Source: Perognathus longimembris pacificus
Taxonomy: Eukaryota > Chordata > Mammalia > Rodentia > Heteromyidae
Assembly (NCBI RefSeq): GCF_023159225.1
Contig: NC_063172.1
Coordinates: forward strand, 42,847,832 to 42,911,831
Direction: 5' to 3'
DNA length: 64,000 nucleotides
Position 1 is the first letter of the stretch. The number at the start of each line of letters is the position of its first letter. Below are positions 23,548 to 33,814 of the stretch, in pieces. The position numbers and the translations under genes were made by a program. The notes under the pieces were generated by a model. The model saw nothing but the letters and a program-made list of their open reading frames with translations. It was not told the DNA's origin and searched no databases.

Positions 23548-26450
23548 TCTTTTTTAAAAATAAGCAAATAGGAGTTGGCTGGGAAATAGTGGTACATACC
23601 TGTAATCCTAGCTTCTCAGAAGGAAAGCCAGGAAATCCATTGAGACTTTTATCTCCAAATAACTACCAAAATGTCAGATGTGGAACAGTGGCTTGTGAGA
23701 TAAAAGTTTAAGGACAATGCCCTGGTCCTGAGTTCAAGCCTCAAGACGAGCACACAACCAAGCAAAAAAAAAGGGGGGTGGGTGAAAACAGACAACTGGA
23801 ATTAAAGTATCAGTTACCAAACTATTCTAAGAAATACTATTTTGTTAAATTTTGAAGTTTTCAAGTTGATGTCTATGTAATCCTTCTTTAATGTTTCCAA
23901 TAGCTTTTGCAAACTTGTATTATCATTTTCTTCTGGGAAAATTAATCAAAATCTTGAATTCATAGTGGAATAATCTGGGAAAGCCTAGAAAATTAGCCTT
24001 GGCAGCAAATGTTATGAAATGTTCAACCAGTAACCCTATATTGGACCTATACATTGTCTTTCACTTTGGCTTTGCAAAAATAATTTTTAGGTCAGGCATT
24101 AGTGACTCATATCTGTAATCAGAACAACTCGGGAGGCTAACTAAGATCACAGTCTGAAGTCAGCCCTGGCAGAAAAACTCAAGAGACTCTTACTTCCAAA
24201 TAACCAGCAAAAAGCCAGAAGTGGAGGTGTGGTTCAAGTGATAGAGTGCCAGCCCTGAGCAGAAAAAGTCAAGCCATAGAACAAGGCCCTGAGTTCAAGC
24301 CATAGAACTGGCAAATAAAATAACTTTTAATATCTAAGAAGGAATGAAATAGTGCCTCAATTATAAATAGGAAAGTTACTGTGGAAAAATATATTACAAA
24401 CATATGATCATGTCAACATACATGTATATATACATGTGTGTGATGTGTATGTATCATGTGTGCCATGTGTAGAAAACCAAATCTCTGTATTTTTTTTTGT
24501 TGAAAAATTAATACTAGGTCTTCTGAAGTTGGATCCAAAACTACAAATACAGGAATTTGAGGAATAAACCTATGTTTCTTGAAACTCAATTTTTCTTTAA
24601 GTATTAACCTGATATATTTATCAGCAAGAACCATTTAAATAAGACCTTAAGAAACTCACTAGTGCCTTTTTCCTCTTGCATGTGCACATGTGGATGCACA
24701 CACATACAGACATTCATGCATATACATATACACACAGGTCTTTGATTTCAAAGATGTGAGCAAAAATGTCACTCCTGACAATGTTTTCTTTTCCTAACTG
24801 TAGGAGTGGGCTTTGCGACCAGGAAAGTGGCTGGCATGGCCAAACCCAACATGATCATCAGTGTGAATGGAGATGTGATCACCATTAGATCAGAAAGTAC
24901 CTTCAAAAACACTGAGATTTCCTTCAAACTGGGCCAGGAATTTGACGAAGTCACCGCAGATGACAGGAAAGCCAAGGTGAGAAGTGAACAAACCTGCTTT
25001 TTATCTCCTCTCCTCACCAGAAGCAGTTTCATACTAACAGGAGGAAAAATTCTTCAGTCACAGGCCAAATATCCTGAACTCCAACTAAAACTCATGTTGC
25101 ATGTGTTTCCATATGTAGTTGATGAATTATCCCTTTTCACTCAGTCATCTTTACAGTACAAATAATTAATATAATTTATGTGGTATTCAATACATAGAGT
25201 TTTTGAAGCAAATTCAAGCAATAGAAGAAAGTTTTTCTTAAAAAATTTATTAAACTGGGTATAGTGATGTACACCTATGATCTCAGCTACTTGGGAGGCT
25301 AAGGTAGAAGGATTTGGGTGCAAGGTCATCCTCAGACACATAGAGACACTCTGTCTCAAAAATAAATAAGTAAATAAATAAATGTTTTTTTTTAAAAGTG
25401 GACCAGGATCTAGGTAATTAATGAAGCACTTAGCTATTGAACCTAGGGCTTGGGGTCAACCCTCAGTACTGCAAATAAATAAATACATTTTTTTATTTTA
25501 AAAGGAAGTTTACAAAGAAGAATGCTCACCTATAATGTCATCATCTCAATGTAAATATAGCTATCTTGTTTTATAGTTTTATTTTTTCAAATTGCTCTTG
25601 TGTTGACTATTCAAGTCATTATATACATGTAGTATATATATATACATATACACACATATATACATGTGTGCGTATGTGCATAGATATACATATGTATGTA
25701 AATACACATATTTTTCTACCTTTTTACTTCTTGCAGAGCATCATCACTTTAGATGGAGGTGTTTTGGTACAGGTGCAGAAGTGGGATGGGAAATCGACTA
25801 CCATAAAGAGAAAACGAGAGGATGATAAGCTTGTGGTGGTAAGTACATTCTAGGGACCTGATTCTAGACTATTCCTTTGTCATCTCATGGTCAAGGAACT
25901 CACCTTGCTTGTCATCTTTATTAGAGTTAGGTTTCTACTCTGGCAATTGTTCCAGATTTCTTTGGTTAGTTTGGCTGTTTGTGGTTTGATGCAGGAATTG
26001 AATCCAAGGGCTTGAGCTACTTGGGCATAAACTTCCCACTAAGCTACCACACAGGGCCTCTCCATGCTGTCAAGCTCAGTCCAGGGATTTTGCCTCCCAG
26101 GAACCATTTATTCCCTGACACCTCCCAGACCTGTCTAAAGTCATGCCCTACCACATTTTGTTACATGCCTACATGTTTGCATATGCCTATTGATGTAACT
26201 CTCTAATCATAGATTTTAAAGCTCCTGTAGGAAAAGGATCATACTTTAATATGGGGGATTTATGTATATAAATTTAGGAGCCCAAAACAAATGTGTTTAG
26301 CTGATTCTTGTTTCTTTCCCAAATATGGAGAGATTCAATAGTTATGCCCATGCTGTAGCCCCACTGATTGACCAAGAATGTGTTTGCATCCATGTGTAGG
26401 AATGTGTGATGAAAGGTGTCACTTCCACCAGAGTTTATGAGCGAGCCTAA
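21632..26450 (+). CDS. FABP4: Fatty acid-binding protein 4, adipocyte (aP2/A-FABP), four coding exons
   Basis: Cytosolic carrier of long-chain fatty acids in adipocytes and macrophages. It delivers ligand to lipases and nuclear PPARs and is also secreted as an adipokine. Coding exons are 21632-21704 (73 nt), 24804-24976 (173), 25737-25838 (102) and 26400-26450 (51), all with GT donors and AG acceptors. They join to an uninterrupted 132-residue product, the family length. Visible features are the FABP signature at residues 7-24 (G-T-W ... N-F-D), the nuclear-localisation residues K22, R31 and K32, the fatty-acid carboxylate site R107, R127 and Y129 (initiator Met counted), and C118, the cysteine modified by 4-hydroxynonenal in this protein. 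The start MCDAFVGTW and the end RVYERA are diagnostic of FABP4. Introns are 3099, 760 and 561 bp and carry SINE fragments and AT/CA repeats. It is the first of three head-to-tail paralogues. No odd residues or breaks were seen. Confidence 0.97.
22640..22920 (-). mobile_element. Possible old L1-like 3' fragment in FABP4 intron 1
   Basis: TTTCAGTTCAGCATGTTAAT, ATGAGTGCAAGGCATC and a C-rich stretch resemble 3235-3380 and 63850-64000. These look like one old repeat family. Family name uncertain. Confidence 0.35.
23500..23770 (+). mobile_element. (AT)n then B1-like plus Geo SINE, FABP4 intron 1
   Basis: TATATA/TGTATA tract at 23500-23550. SINE at 23573-23770 (GGCTGGGAAATAGTGGTACA, CTGTAATCCTAGCTTCTCAG, CCTGGTCCTGAGTTCAAGC). 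Confidence 0.75.
24091..24325 (+). mobile_element. B1-like plus Geo SINE, FABP4 intron 1
   Basis: GTCAGGCATTAGTGACTCAT, CAACTCGGGAGGCTAAC, GTGGAGGTGTGGTTCAAGTG and GGCCCTGAGTTCAAGCC. Confidence 0.8.
25250..25383 (+). mobile_element. B1-like SINE, FABP4 intron 2
   Basis: ACTGGGTATAGTGATGTACA, TCAGCTACTTGGGAGGCTAA, ACACTCTGTCTCAAAAATA and a (TAAA)n tail. Confidence 0.85.
25395..25500 (+). mobile_element. ID-like monomer, FABP4 intron 2
   Basis: AGCACTTAGCTATTGAACCT, GGGGTCAACCCTCAGTACTG and an (AAAT)n tail. Confidence 0.5.
25618..25720. repeat. (TA)n/(CA)n-rich tract, FABP4 intron 2
   Basis: TATATATATACATATACACA-type sequence ending about 17 bp before the exon 3 acceptor. Confidence 0.8.
25983..26060 (-). 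mobile_element. ID-like monomer fragment, FABP4 intron 3
   Basis: GGAATTGAATCCAAGGGCTT ... CACTAAGCTACCACACAGGG, a reverse tRNA-like monomer. Confidence 0.5.
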
Positions 26451-26605
26451 GCTGAGGGACACAAACCTGGACTAAAGTTTGCATCGGACACAGCAACATT
26501 CGATTGGATATAGGGTTCAAAAAAGATATTATTGTTTTCCACTAATTGACATGCAACTAATTTTTCCCTAAGCTGGATTTTATTGACTGTGGCTGTGTTT
26601 AGTTA

Positions 26606-26611
26606 AATAAA
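26606..26611 (+). terminator. FABP4: FABP4 polyadenylation signal AATAAA
   Basis: Canonical AATAAA 156 bp after the FABP4 stop codon, followed by a T-rich stretch. The short 3' UTR is as expected for this gene. Confidence 0.8.
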
Positions 26612-26904
26612 GCTTTTTTTGATTTAGAAAGCAGTGTAATGGTCTTTTCTTATGCTAATTTTGTACTCACACTGAATGAAGGAAATATTTCCATGATTAT
26701 ATTATTTCAGATATAACTAAAGAAAAGCTCTTTCATAATAACTCATGGTAAGCAGATGCTATCAATGATGCTAAGTCCTTCTAAAGCACACCTCTGAGAC
26801 ACCTAAGGTAATGTTAAGTTCATTCTTGCCCTGTCTAGAGCTTTGTGAGACAGAAGTACATATGATGCATGTTATTGACAAAAAAGAAACAAAAACCTAT
26901 ACAT

Positions 26905-27015
26905 TTTTTAAAAAATTTCTGAGATAGTATCTTGCTTTGTAGTCCAAGCTGGTCTTGAACCCAATATGCATCTCAAATTGGCCTCAAACTTAGAATCCTT
27001 CTGCCTTCCATCTAG
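26905..27015 (-). mobile_element. B1-like SINE, reverse
   Basis: CTTGCTTTGTAGTCCAAGCT, GGTCTTGAACCCAATATGC and CTTCTGCCTTCCATC. Confidence 0.7.
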
Positions 27016-27044
27016 TCTATAATTTTGACTCTAAAAGTAATGAA

Positions 27045-27482
27045 TAAACCAGGTAGCTTAGTCTTCTGTTGATATAACAAAATGGCTGAGGCTGGCTACT
27101 TGAAACAGAAAAGTTTATGAAGCTCACAGTTTTGAGGCTGGAAATTAATGATTGAGTATTGTGTCGGGTTTCAACCTCTGATAAAGACTTCACAATAGGT
27201 GGCATTCTGGGGGAAGCACATAGGAGACGGAGACATTGGCCTGGTGAAATAGAAAACCAGAGATCAAGAAGAGACCAATCTTGTTCCTTTATAACAATGC
27301 ATTCTTGTGTCATCTAGCTAGGGTCCCACTCATCCCATCGGTGGGCATTCCTCCTCCCTACTAATCGCTCGGTGAACTAGGAGGTCTAGTCACCTTCCAG
27401 TAGGACCAGCTCTTAAAGTTTCCAGTATCTTAAAACCATCAGATTTACAGGATGTGAAAAACATATCCAAACCCCAGCACCA
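27045..27482 (-). mobile_element. MaLR-type (ERVL) LTR, reverse
   Basis: The left end AGCTTAGTCTTCTGTTGATA...CTCACAGTTTTGAGGCTGG and the right end GAAAAACATATCCAAACCCC match the reverse of MST/MLT-like LTRs. These carry TGGTTTGGATATG at one end and a CTGTTGCTATAAC-like segment at the other. About 440 bp; no internal region seen, so probably a solo LTR. Confidence 0.6.
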
Positions 27483-28241
27483 GGCTGCCTCCAAAATCTG
27501 TGCCCATAATTTAGTAATATTTATTCCAGAAGATGGGTGATAGGATAGTTTATGAGTAAAGATTCAAACCTTATTATAATAGTTTCTAATATTTATTTAT
27601 CTTCAACGAATTTGCTTTTCTTCTTCTCACCAATACCATTATAAATTTTTTAAATTATTTCTGCATGTTCCTAATATACCTCCCTCTGAAGTCTCTATCA
27701 TCTCTCTTCCTTTCCAAGTCCTTTATACTTCAATGGTGATCACACGGCAGAATTCTTTCTGATAGTATCTCCTGTTACTTCCAGAAAAAATTTAATTGTC
27801 TTAGCATGGCATATACAATTTGCTTTATCTTGCCTTTTCTTGTATAACTCCCCAGTCTTATTACTATTCTGTTATGTTCACATGCCTTGCTCAGTCATAT
27901 TCTTTCCTTCTTTTGAAGCCTTCTGTTTTTTCCTCAGCAGAATTTATTGCCCTTCCCTTAATGAGCCTTCCCTTCCTGTTAATGTTGCTGTTATGCCAAT
28001 CCTTTATTTTTTTAAAAAAACAAACTAGGACCAATTCTGTGTGTATGTACTGGTGAACTGAGTTATTTTTTTTTAAATAATTAAACTCTTCAAGATCACT
28101 TCTTATTTTTCAGTTGATGTAAAAACCTAAGGTAACAAGATGCAGTCCACTGTTAATTTGATAGATAAGTCTATTTTATATCTCTATGTTTTTACTGTAA
28201 AGCTAGAGACACCTTTAAGGATATACCTTTAATTAATCATT

Positions 28242-28480
28242 CTTCAATTTATTCTTTTTTTTTTTTTTTTTTTGGCCAGTCCTGGGCCTTGGACTCAGGG
28301 CCTGAGCACTGTCCCTGGCTTCTTCCCGCTCAAGGCTAGCACTCTGCCACTTGAGCCACAGCGCCGCTTCTGGCCGTTTTCTGTATATGTGGTGCTGGGG
28401 AATCGAACCTAGGGCCTCGGGTATACCGAGGCAGGCACTCTTGCCACTAGGCTATATCCCCAGCCCCTTCAATTTATTCT
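28242..28480 (-). mobile_element. Young IDL-Geo SINE with 14-bp target duplication
   Basis: Nearly consensus element at 28256-28466. CTTCAATTTATTCT is repeated exactly at 28242-28255 and 28467-28480. Confidence 0.95.
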
Positions 28481-29047
28481 TGCCTGGGATACTTCTGGAG
28501 TTCACCTCACTTTCATTGTCTAGCATTGTTTCTACCAACACATACAAAAGAACACATGGAGGAGATGCTGCTCTTAAAGAAGAGAGGCAGGATCAAATGG
28601 GGATATCTCAGAGAGACAATATGTGAGCACAGACCCATCTGCCTATTGTATCATTCATATCTTTTTCAGAGTCACAGGAGAGCAGGGGAAGCAATGGCAC
28701 AACACAGCAATCCCCAGTTCCCACTATCACTGAGCTGTAATATGGGGGTTAGAAACACTCCTTTCAGGGTCTAAAGTATTACTGACTTCAGGGTTTGTAT
28801 GACAATTACTCCTCACTTTTGAGCTACAACTCTATCTCTTGCTTAGAAAAGTGATTTTTTTCAGTCATTCCTTCAAGTCATGGAGCCTTTCTTGTCAGGA
28901 AAGAATAAAGATTAGTTCCTCATTGACATGTTGGCCATATGGGATTTTAGATAGGATTCTGGACCACAGAGGACAGGGTGGAGGAGGTTGAGAACTTGGA
29001 GTAGCAATAGAAAAACTGTTAGGACAATGAGTAACAGGACAAAATAT

Positions 29048-29300
29048 GACTGGGGATGCAGCTGAGTGGAAGAGTGGGATGCACAAGGCCATGGGTTCAA
29101 TCCCCAGCACTACAAGAAAACAAAATATAACAATCTTTAATGAGCCCAGCCACCACTAGCTGACATCTGTATTCCTAGTTACTCAGGAGACTGAAATCTG
29201 AAGAATAAATGTTCAAAATTGACCTACACACAAAAGTCTGTGAGACACTATCTCTCAATTAACCAGCACAGTGCTAGACTAGAGGAATGGCTCACGTTGT
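29048..29300 (+). mobile_element. ID-like monomer followed by a diverged B1-like plus Geo SINE
   Basis: 29048-29130: GACTGGGGATGCAGCTGAGT ... GGGTTCAATCCCCAGCAC plus an A-rich tail. 29140-29300: TGACATCTGTATTCCTAG, TACTCAGGAGACTGAAATC and ATTAACCAGCACAG. Confidence 0.65.
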
Positions 29301-29387
29301 AAAAAACAAAATAACAAACAAACAAAAAAAAACTATGAGCAAGAAAGCTGAGTAAGAGCACAAAACTCTAAATTTAAGACCAGATTC

Positions 29388-29411
29388 TTCTCTCTCTCTA
29401 CCTCTCTCTCT

Positions 29412-29456
<45 letters not shown>
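29388..29456. repeat. (CT)n-(AC)n compound microsatellite
   Basis: CTCTCTCTACCTCTCTCTCT followed by about 40 bp of CA. Purine-rich GAGAGG sequence flanks it to 29515 and recurs at 29690-29755. Confidence 0.9.
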
Positions 29457-29927
29457 GGGAATAGAGGAGGGGAGCTGGGAGGGAAGGCAAGGGAAGAGAG
29501 GAGAGGAGGTTTCAGACTTTTCTGAGAATTAGTTTGATAGGGTCTGTGAATTAGATAGTTGTTATTGGTATAACTTTCCTGACTTTGGTGCACTGTGGAA
29601 ATATATAAAAGGCTCTTATTCAGAAAGGAGTAGAGCAGTATTTCACAACATTTTCTCAAATGTTCAGCAAAACAAAAGGCTCTCTGTCACAGAGAGAGAG
29701 GAGGAAGAGAAAGAGAGAGGAAGGCAAGGGAGGATAGGGAAAAGGGAAGAGGGGCAAATGTGTTGGAATGCTGGTAAACTGGAAAATCTGAGCAAACTTG
29801 TTTTCTTTTTTTTGCATTGCTCTTCCAATTTCCTTGTAACTTTTGAATGATTTCAAAATTGACAAAACAAATATAAAGTTGGAGTAGCAAGTACTGTGAA
29901 ACAATTGAAAGTGTCTATTATAAAGAA

Positions 29928-30112
29928 ATTAGTTCAAGGGGCTGGGAATATGGCCTAGTGGCAAGAGTGCTTGCCTTGTATACATGAAGTCCTGGGTTCA
30001 ATTCCCCAGCACCACATATTGCCTTGAGCAAAAGAAGCCAGGGACAGTGCTCAGGCCCTGAGTCTAAGCCCCAGAACTGGCAAAAATAAAAATAAATAAA
30101 AAATTAATTCAA
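29928..30112 (+). mobile_element. IDL-Geo SINE with internal deletion
   Basis: Element 29938-30102. The dimer junction, about 50 bp from CACATAT to CCTTGAGC, is missing. Flanks ATTAGTTCAA / ATTAATTCAA are the target duplication with one change. Confidence 0.85.
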
Positions 30113-30639
30113 TTAAAAATTATTCCCAAGCTAATTAGTCTTTTCTACATACCTTCCTCAAGAAAAGTTCCAATTTCTATATATAGAGTAAACATTGAAC
30201 AGTAGAGATGGGCTTATTTTGAACTACAAAACTGAACTAGAAGTTTTCATATTGAAAATATGTTTTCTTGGTATTAGTTCAGCTTGATTGTTTTATCTGA
30301 AAGAGTTGCAGTAATCAAAACTTAATATAAAAGTTCTCTCCAAAGCTCTCAAATGCATTAAAGTTATTAGGCCTGATGTTTATTTTTAAAAAGTACATCA
30401 TTTGTGCTCACAAAATACTATGTTAACAAATTTTTCCAGTAGCAAGTGGGGTTCTGAATATTTCAACTGCATTTCCCATGTTTAGACTTGATATTAACCA
30501 ACACAATTTCAAAATAATTTTTTCACACAATGGATAATATAATGTTATCTTAAGAGGAGGTATTTATAACAGAGAATCACTTTTTAGTTTTGTAGATTAT
30601 TGATTGTAATACATATACATTGTGAAAATGCACTATGAA

Positions 30640-30850
30640 TATTAACTTTTTTTGCCAGTCCTGGGGCTTGGACTCAGGGCCTGAGCACTGTCCCTGGCTT
30701 CTTTTTGTGCAATGCTAGCACTCTACCACTTGAGCCACAGTGTCAATTCTGGCCTTTTCTGTTTATGTGGTACTAAGGAATTGAACCCAGGGCTTTGTAC
30801 ATGCTAGGCAAGCACTCTACTACTAAGTCACATTCCCAGCCCACTATTAA
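30640..30850 (-). mobile_element. IDL-Geo SINE, reverse
   Basis: GCCAGTCCTGGGGCTTGGAC through CACATTCCCAGCCC. TATTAACTT occurs on both sides as the target duplication. Confidence 0.88.
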
Positions 30851-31239
30851 CTTCTTACATCCAAAAATATAGACAACTGAAGGTGAATAATAAACCTAGG
30901 GAGGATTGTGATGCAGAAGAGGTATCAGTGCATAAAGGAATAGCCCTCTCATTGAGAAGGGAGAGGTAGGTATAGTAATAAGGAACAGACTCCACAATAC
31001 CTTTACTATCCAAAGATGACTAGAACACAGGTTGATCACAGCACCGGGTCAGGAGAGGACAGCGTACAGAAATGCTGTCAGTCATCAAGAACACCAACGA
31101 GGAGAACTGCCAGTCAAACAGAAATAAATTCTGTTTATTTTTTAGTCACTCATTAGACATCCACTTAACATTTATGATCTGCCAACCACTTGTAATAGCA
31201 ACAATACAGAGATTAATATAAAAATATTGCTCTTGTTGA

Positions 31240-31375
31240 TGAATTAACTTATGTTTGAGTCATGGTCTTACTATGTAGCTCAGACTGATCTTGAATTCTC
31301 ACAATCCTCCTGCCTCCCCCTCCACAGAGATAGGATTGCAGCCATTACTACCAGGCCCAGCTGTCTGTTCTTGCT
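31240..31375 (-). mobile_element. B1-like SINE, reverse
   Basis: GTCTTACTATGTAGCTCAGA, CCTCCTGCCTCCCCCTC and TACTACCAGGCCCAGCT. Confidence 0.8.
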
Positions 31376-31634
31376 GATTTGATGCTGCTGAAGGATATCT
31401 CACTGTAATTCAATGAACTATGTTCTCCAATATATTCTGGTAAAGGTCTAATTGTATCACAATTATGTGATCAATGAGTTCTGAGACTGATTCTTCAAGG
31501 AAGAAAATACATTAGAGATGGATTTGGGAAGATGGGCTGATTCTCTACTTGAAGTGTGCCAATTAGTCATTTTGTGAAGCTATTTAACAAAATTGCATCA
31601 ATTGTACAGGTTCAATTGGCAAGTAACAAAATCT

Positions 31635-31855
31635 CAGATATGTTATGTTTGCTGGTACCAGGGTTCTCAATGCCTCACACTCACTCATCTTGCTTGTTCC
31701 ACTGGAGCTCTGCCACTTGCACCACACCTCTAGTCTTCCTTTTGGCTAGTTACTTTGGAGATGGAGTCCCTTGGATTTTTCTGCTCAGGATGGATCTCAG
31801 TCACCTGAGTAGCTATGATTACAGATGTGAAACCACCGGCTTCTGGCCCAAATTA
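31635..31855 (-). mobile_element. B1-like plus Geo SINE, diverged, reverse
   Basis: AGCTCTGCCACTTGCACC, AGATGGAGTCCCTTGGATTT and CACCTGAGTAGCTATGATTA. The 103-codon frame at 31556-31867 runs through it and is not a gene. Confidence 0.65.
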
Positions 31856-32821
31856 TTGAGTGAATAATGACATTTATGTTCTCACATAATAGAACTTCCA
31901 GAAGTAAAATAATTCTTCATTCCTTTCATATCTTTATTCTGCCATCCTATCTGGCTCCATCCTCTGAGTTGACCTCCACAATGGACGCTGTTGCTATGAT
32001 GTGAGAAAGCAAAGTATATGGAGAAGGATGAGAGGTTCTTTCTTCTCACTCCCTTCTAGATGTCGAGAGTTTTAGAGAAGCCAGATGTTGAATCTTCCTC
32101 TTTGTCACATAGGCCAGTTGACTTGGAAAATGGACCACAGGACTGATTTCTGATTAGATTACAGGAGAAGCAGAACAATAAGGGTGGCTACACAGATGGG
32201 AGACTTTTATCTTACTACTCCACTAACCAACATGCTTAGCCGTGTACTCTCACTGTCCTTCAACCAGATTGCCTACATGTCTGAAACCAATAAAGGGAGC
32301 TCTCTATTTGCCCATCATACTTTATTACACCTTTGACAGCCTAGAAACTTATTGAGACTTGAGTCTGTTTTATGAAAGTATCCTAGCATCTCTACCTTAT
32401 TTTTCCTCTCTTCATCTTCTCAATGATTGTTCCACTTATAAAGACACAGTGTTACACAAATCTTAATCTGTTTTTTCCAGTTAATTTATTATTTTGTGGT
32501 ACCTACACATAAATCTTTTGTTTACTTTGTCCTTAAGGAGATGGGCTGAATAGGTTTTTCAGAATTGAAGGAATATTTGACAAGAAGCAAGTGTTACTAT
32601 TCTACTGTTCTCTGAGCTTCTCAATTTCCCGCATCTTCTAAACAGTGGAAGCCTAGAGTTGTGATGTAAATCTAAGACCCTTGATTCAACTCGGGCCTGC
32701 CACACTCATTTCTATTACTTAGATTGCAGAACATAACTTCAGAAGTCATTGCACAGAGATTTAATTTATTCACTGCCTTTTTTCTCCTTTAGAACATAGA
32801 TCTCAAACATCATTTTCCTCT

Positions 32822-33040
32822 TGCTGGGCACTGGTGGCTCACACATGTGATATTAACTATTCATGAGGCTGCAGCCAGCCTGGGCAAGAAAGTCTCTGAG
32901 ACTCTGATCTCCAATAAGCTACAAAAAAGCCAAATGGAGTTGCATCTCAAGTAGTAGAGTGCTAACCTTGAGCAAAAGAAGCTCAGGAACAGTGCCCAGG
33001 CCCTGAGTTCAAGCCAGGAACAGTACAAAATAAAAATCTT
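32822..33040 (+). mobile_element. B1-like plus Geo SINE
   Basis: GCTGGGCACTGGTGGCTCAC, GCCAGCCTGGGCAAGAAAGT and GTGCCCAGGCCCTGAGTTC. Confidence 0.85.
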
Positions 33041-33344
33041 CCCAAAATTTACCTCAACATTTCAAATGGTACTTTTTAAGTGCAAGCACTTTATAATTCT
33101 GAAAGATTTTCTAAGCACTGTCTCTCTTTCTTCTAAAACTTAAAGCAATCTGCTCAGTGATAATTATTACCCTTTGTCTCAGTCCTCAATTACCCTTGAT
33201 TGACAACAATGATAATATTAATGATATACTACACCTCACTCCAAGCCACTGTAGTCATTTCAGTCACATTAACAAATATCAGTCCATCAACCCTGCAAGG
33301 AAGGGAAGGGAAGACATTATTTTAATGAAGAGGGTGATTTAACC

Positions 33345-33425
33345 AAGCAAAAAAACAAAAACAAAACAAAACAAAAAAACCCCAAAAACCCAACCCCCCA
33401 CCACACAAATGAAAACAAAAAACAG
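33345..33425. repeat. A/C-rich low-complexity tract
   Basis: AAAACAAAAC and CCCCAAAAACCCAACC-type sequence with no other structure. Confidence 0.8.
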
Positions 33426-33690
33426 CTGAGGTAAACCAAAGAAGGAGATCTTTGAGTGGGAAAACATTTCAGTCGGGTGTTCACAAGACATTTGTTGGTA
33501 CTTCCTCAGGGTAACTCAGCATTTATTATTTCAAAGGTGACACCGAAAATTTCACAGTAATATTTATCAGGTGACTCTTGGGTGTACATCCCTGAATTAA
33601 ACTTCACATGTTAATTTTGTGTCTCTTAATTTGAAGGTAAATAAAATGAGTCAAATGCAGGTGCCCAGGATCTTAGACTTTCTGCTGCCA

Positions 33691-33735
33691 ATTGGCCACT
33701 TTAGAAGCATCACATGCTGAAAACATGCTTTAAAT
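33691..33735 (+). promoter_or_regulatory. FABP9: FABP9 core promoter module
   Basis: ATTGG (33691-33695), ATCACATG (33709-33716) and CTTTAAAT (33728-33735) lie in the same order and spacing as in FABP4 and PMP2. The TATA-like element is 87 bp before the ATG at 33815, the same distance as in PMP2. Function is inferred from position and paralogue conservation. Confidence 0.6.
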
Positions 33736-33814
33736 GAAGCTGCTGGTAGCACCGTGCTGCCGATACTTCTCTGGTCTTTGGTTGTGAGTGCCTCTTCTCA
33801 GAGCACCTCCTATG

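Noticed and set aside
24806..25165. 119-codon frame starting in FABP4 exon 2
   Set aside because: Only 24804-24976 is exon; the rest is intron read-through. The same holds for 36200-36460 and 45967-46248.
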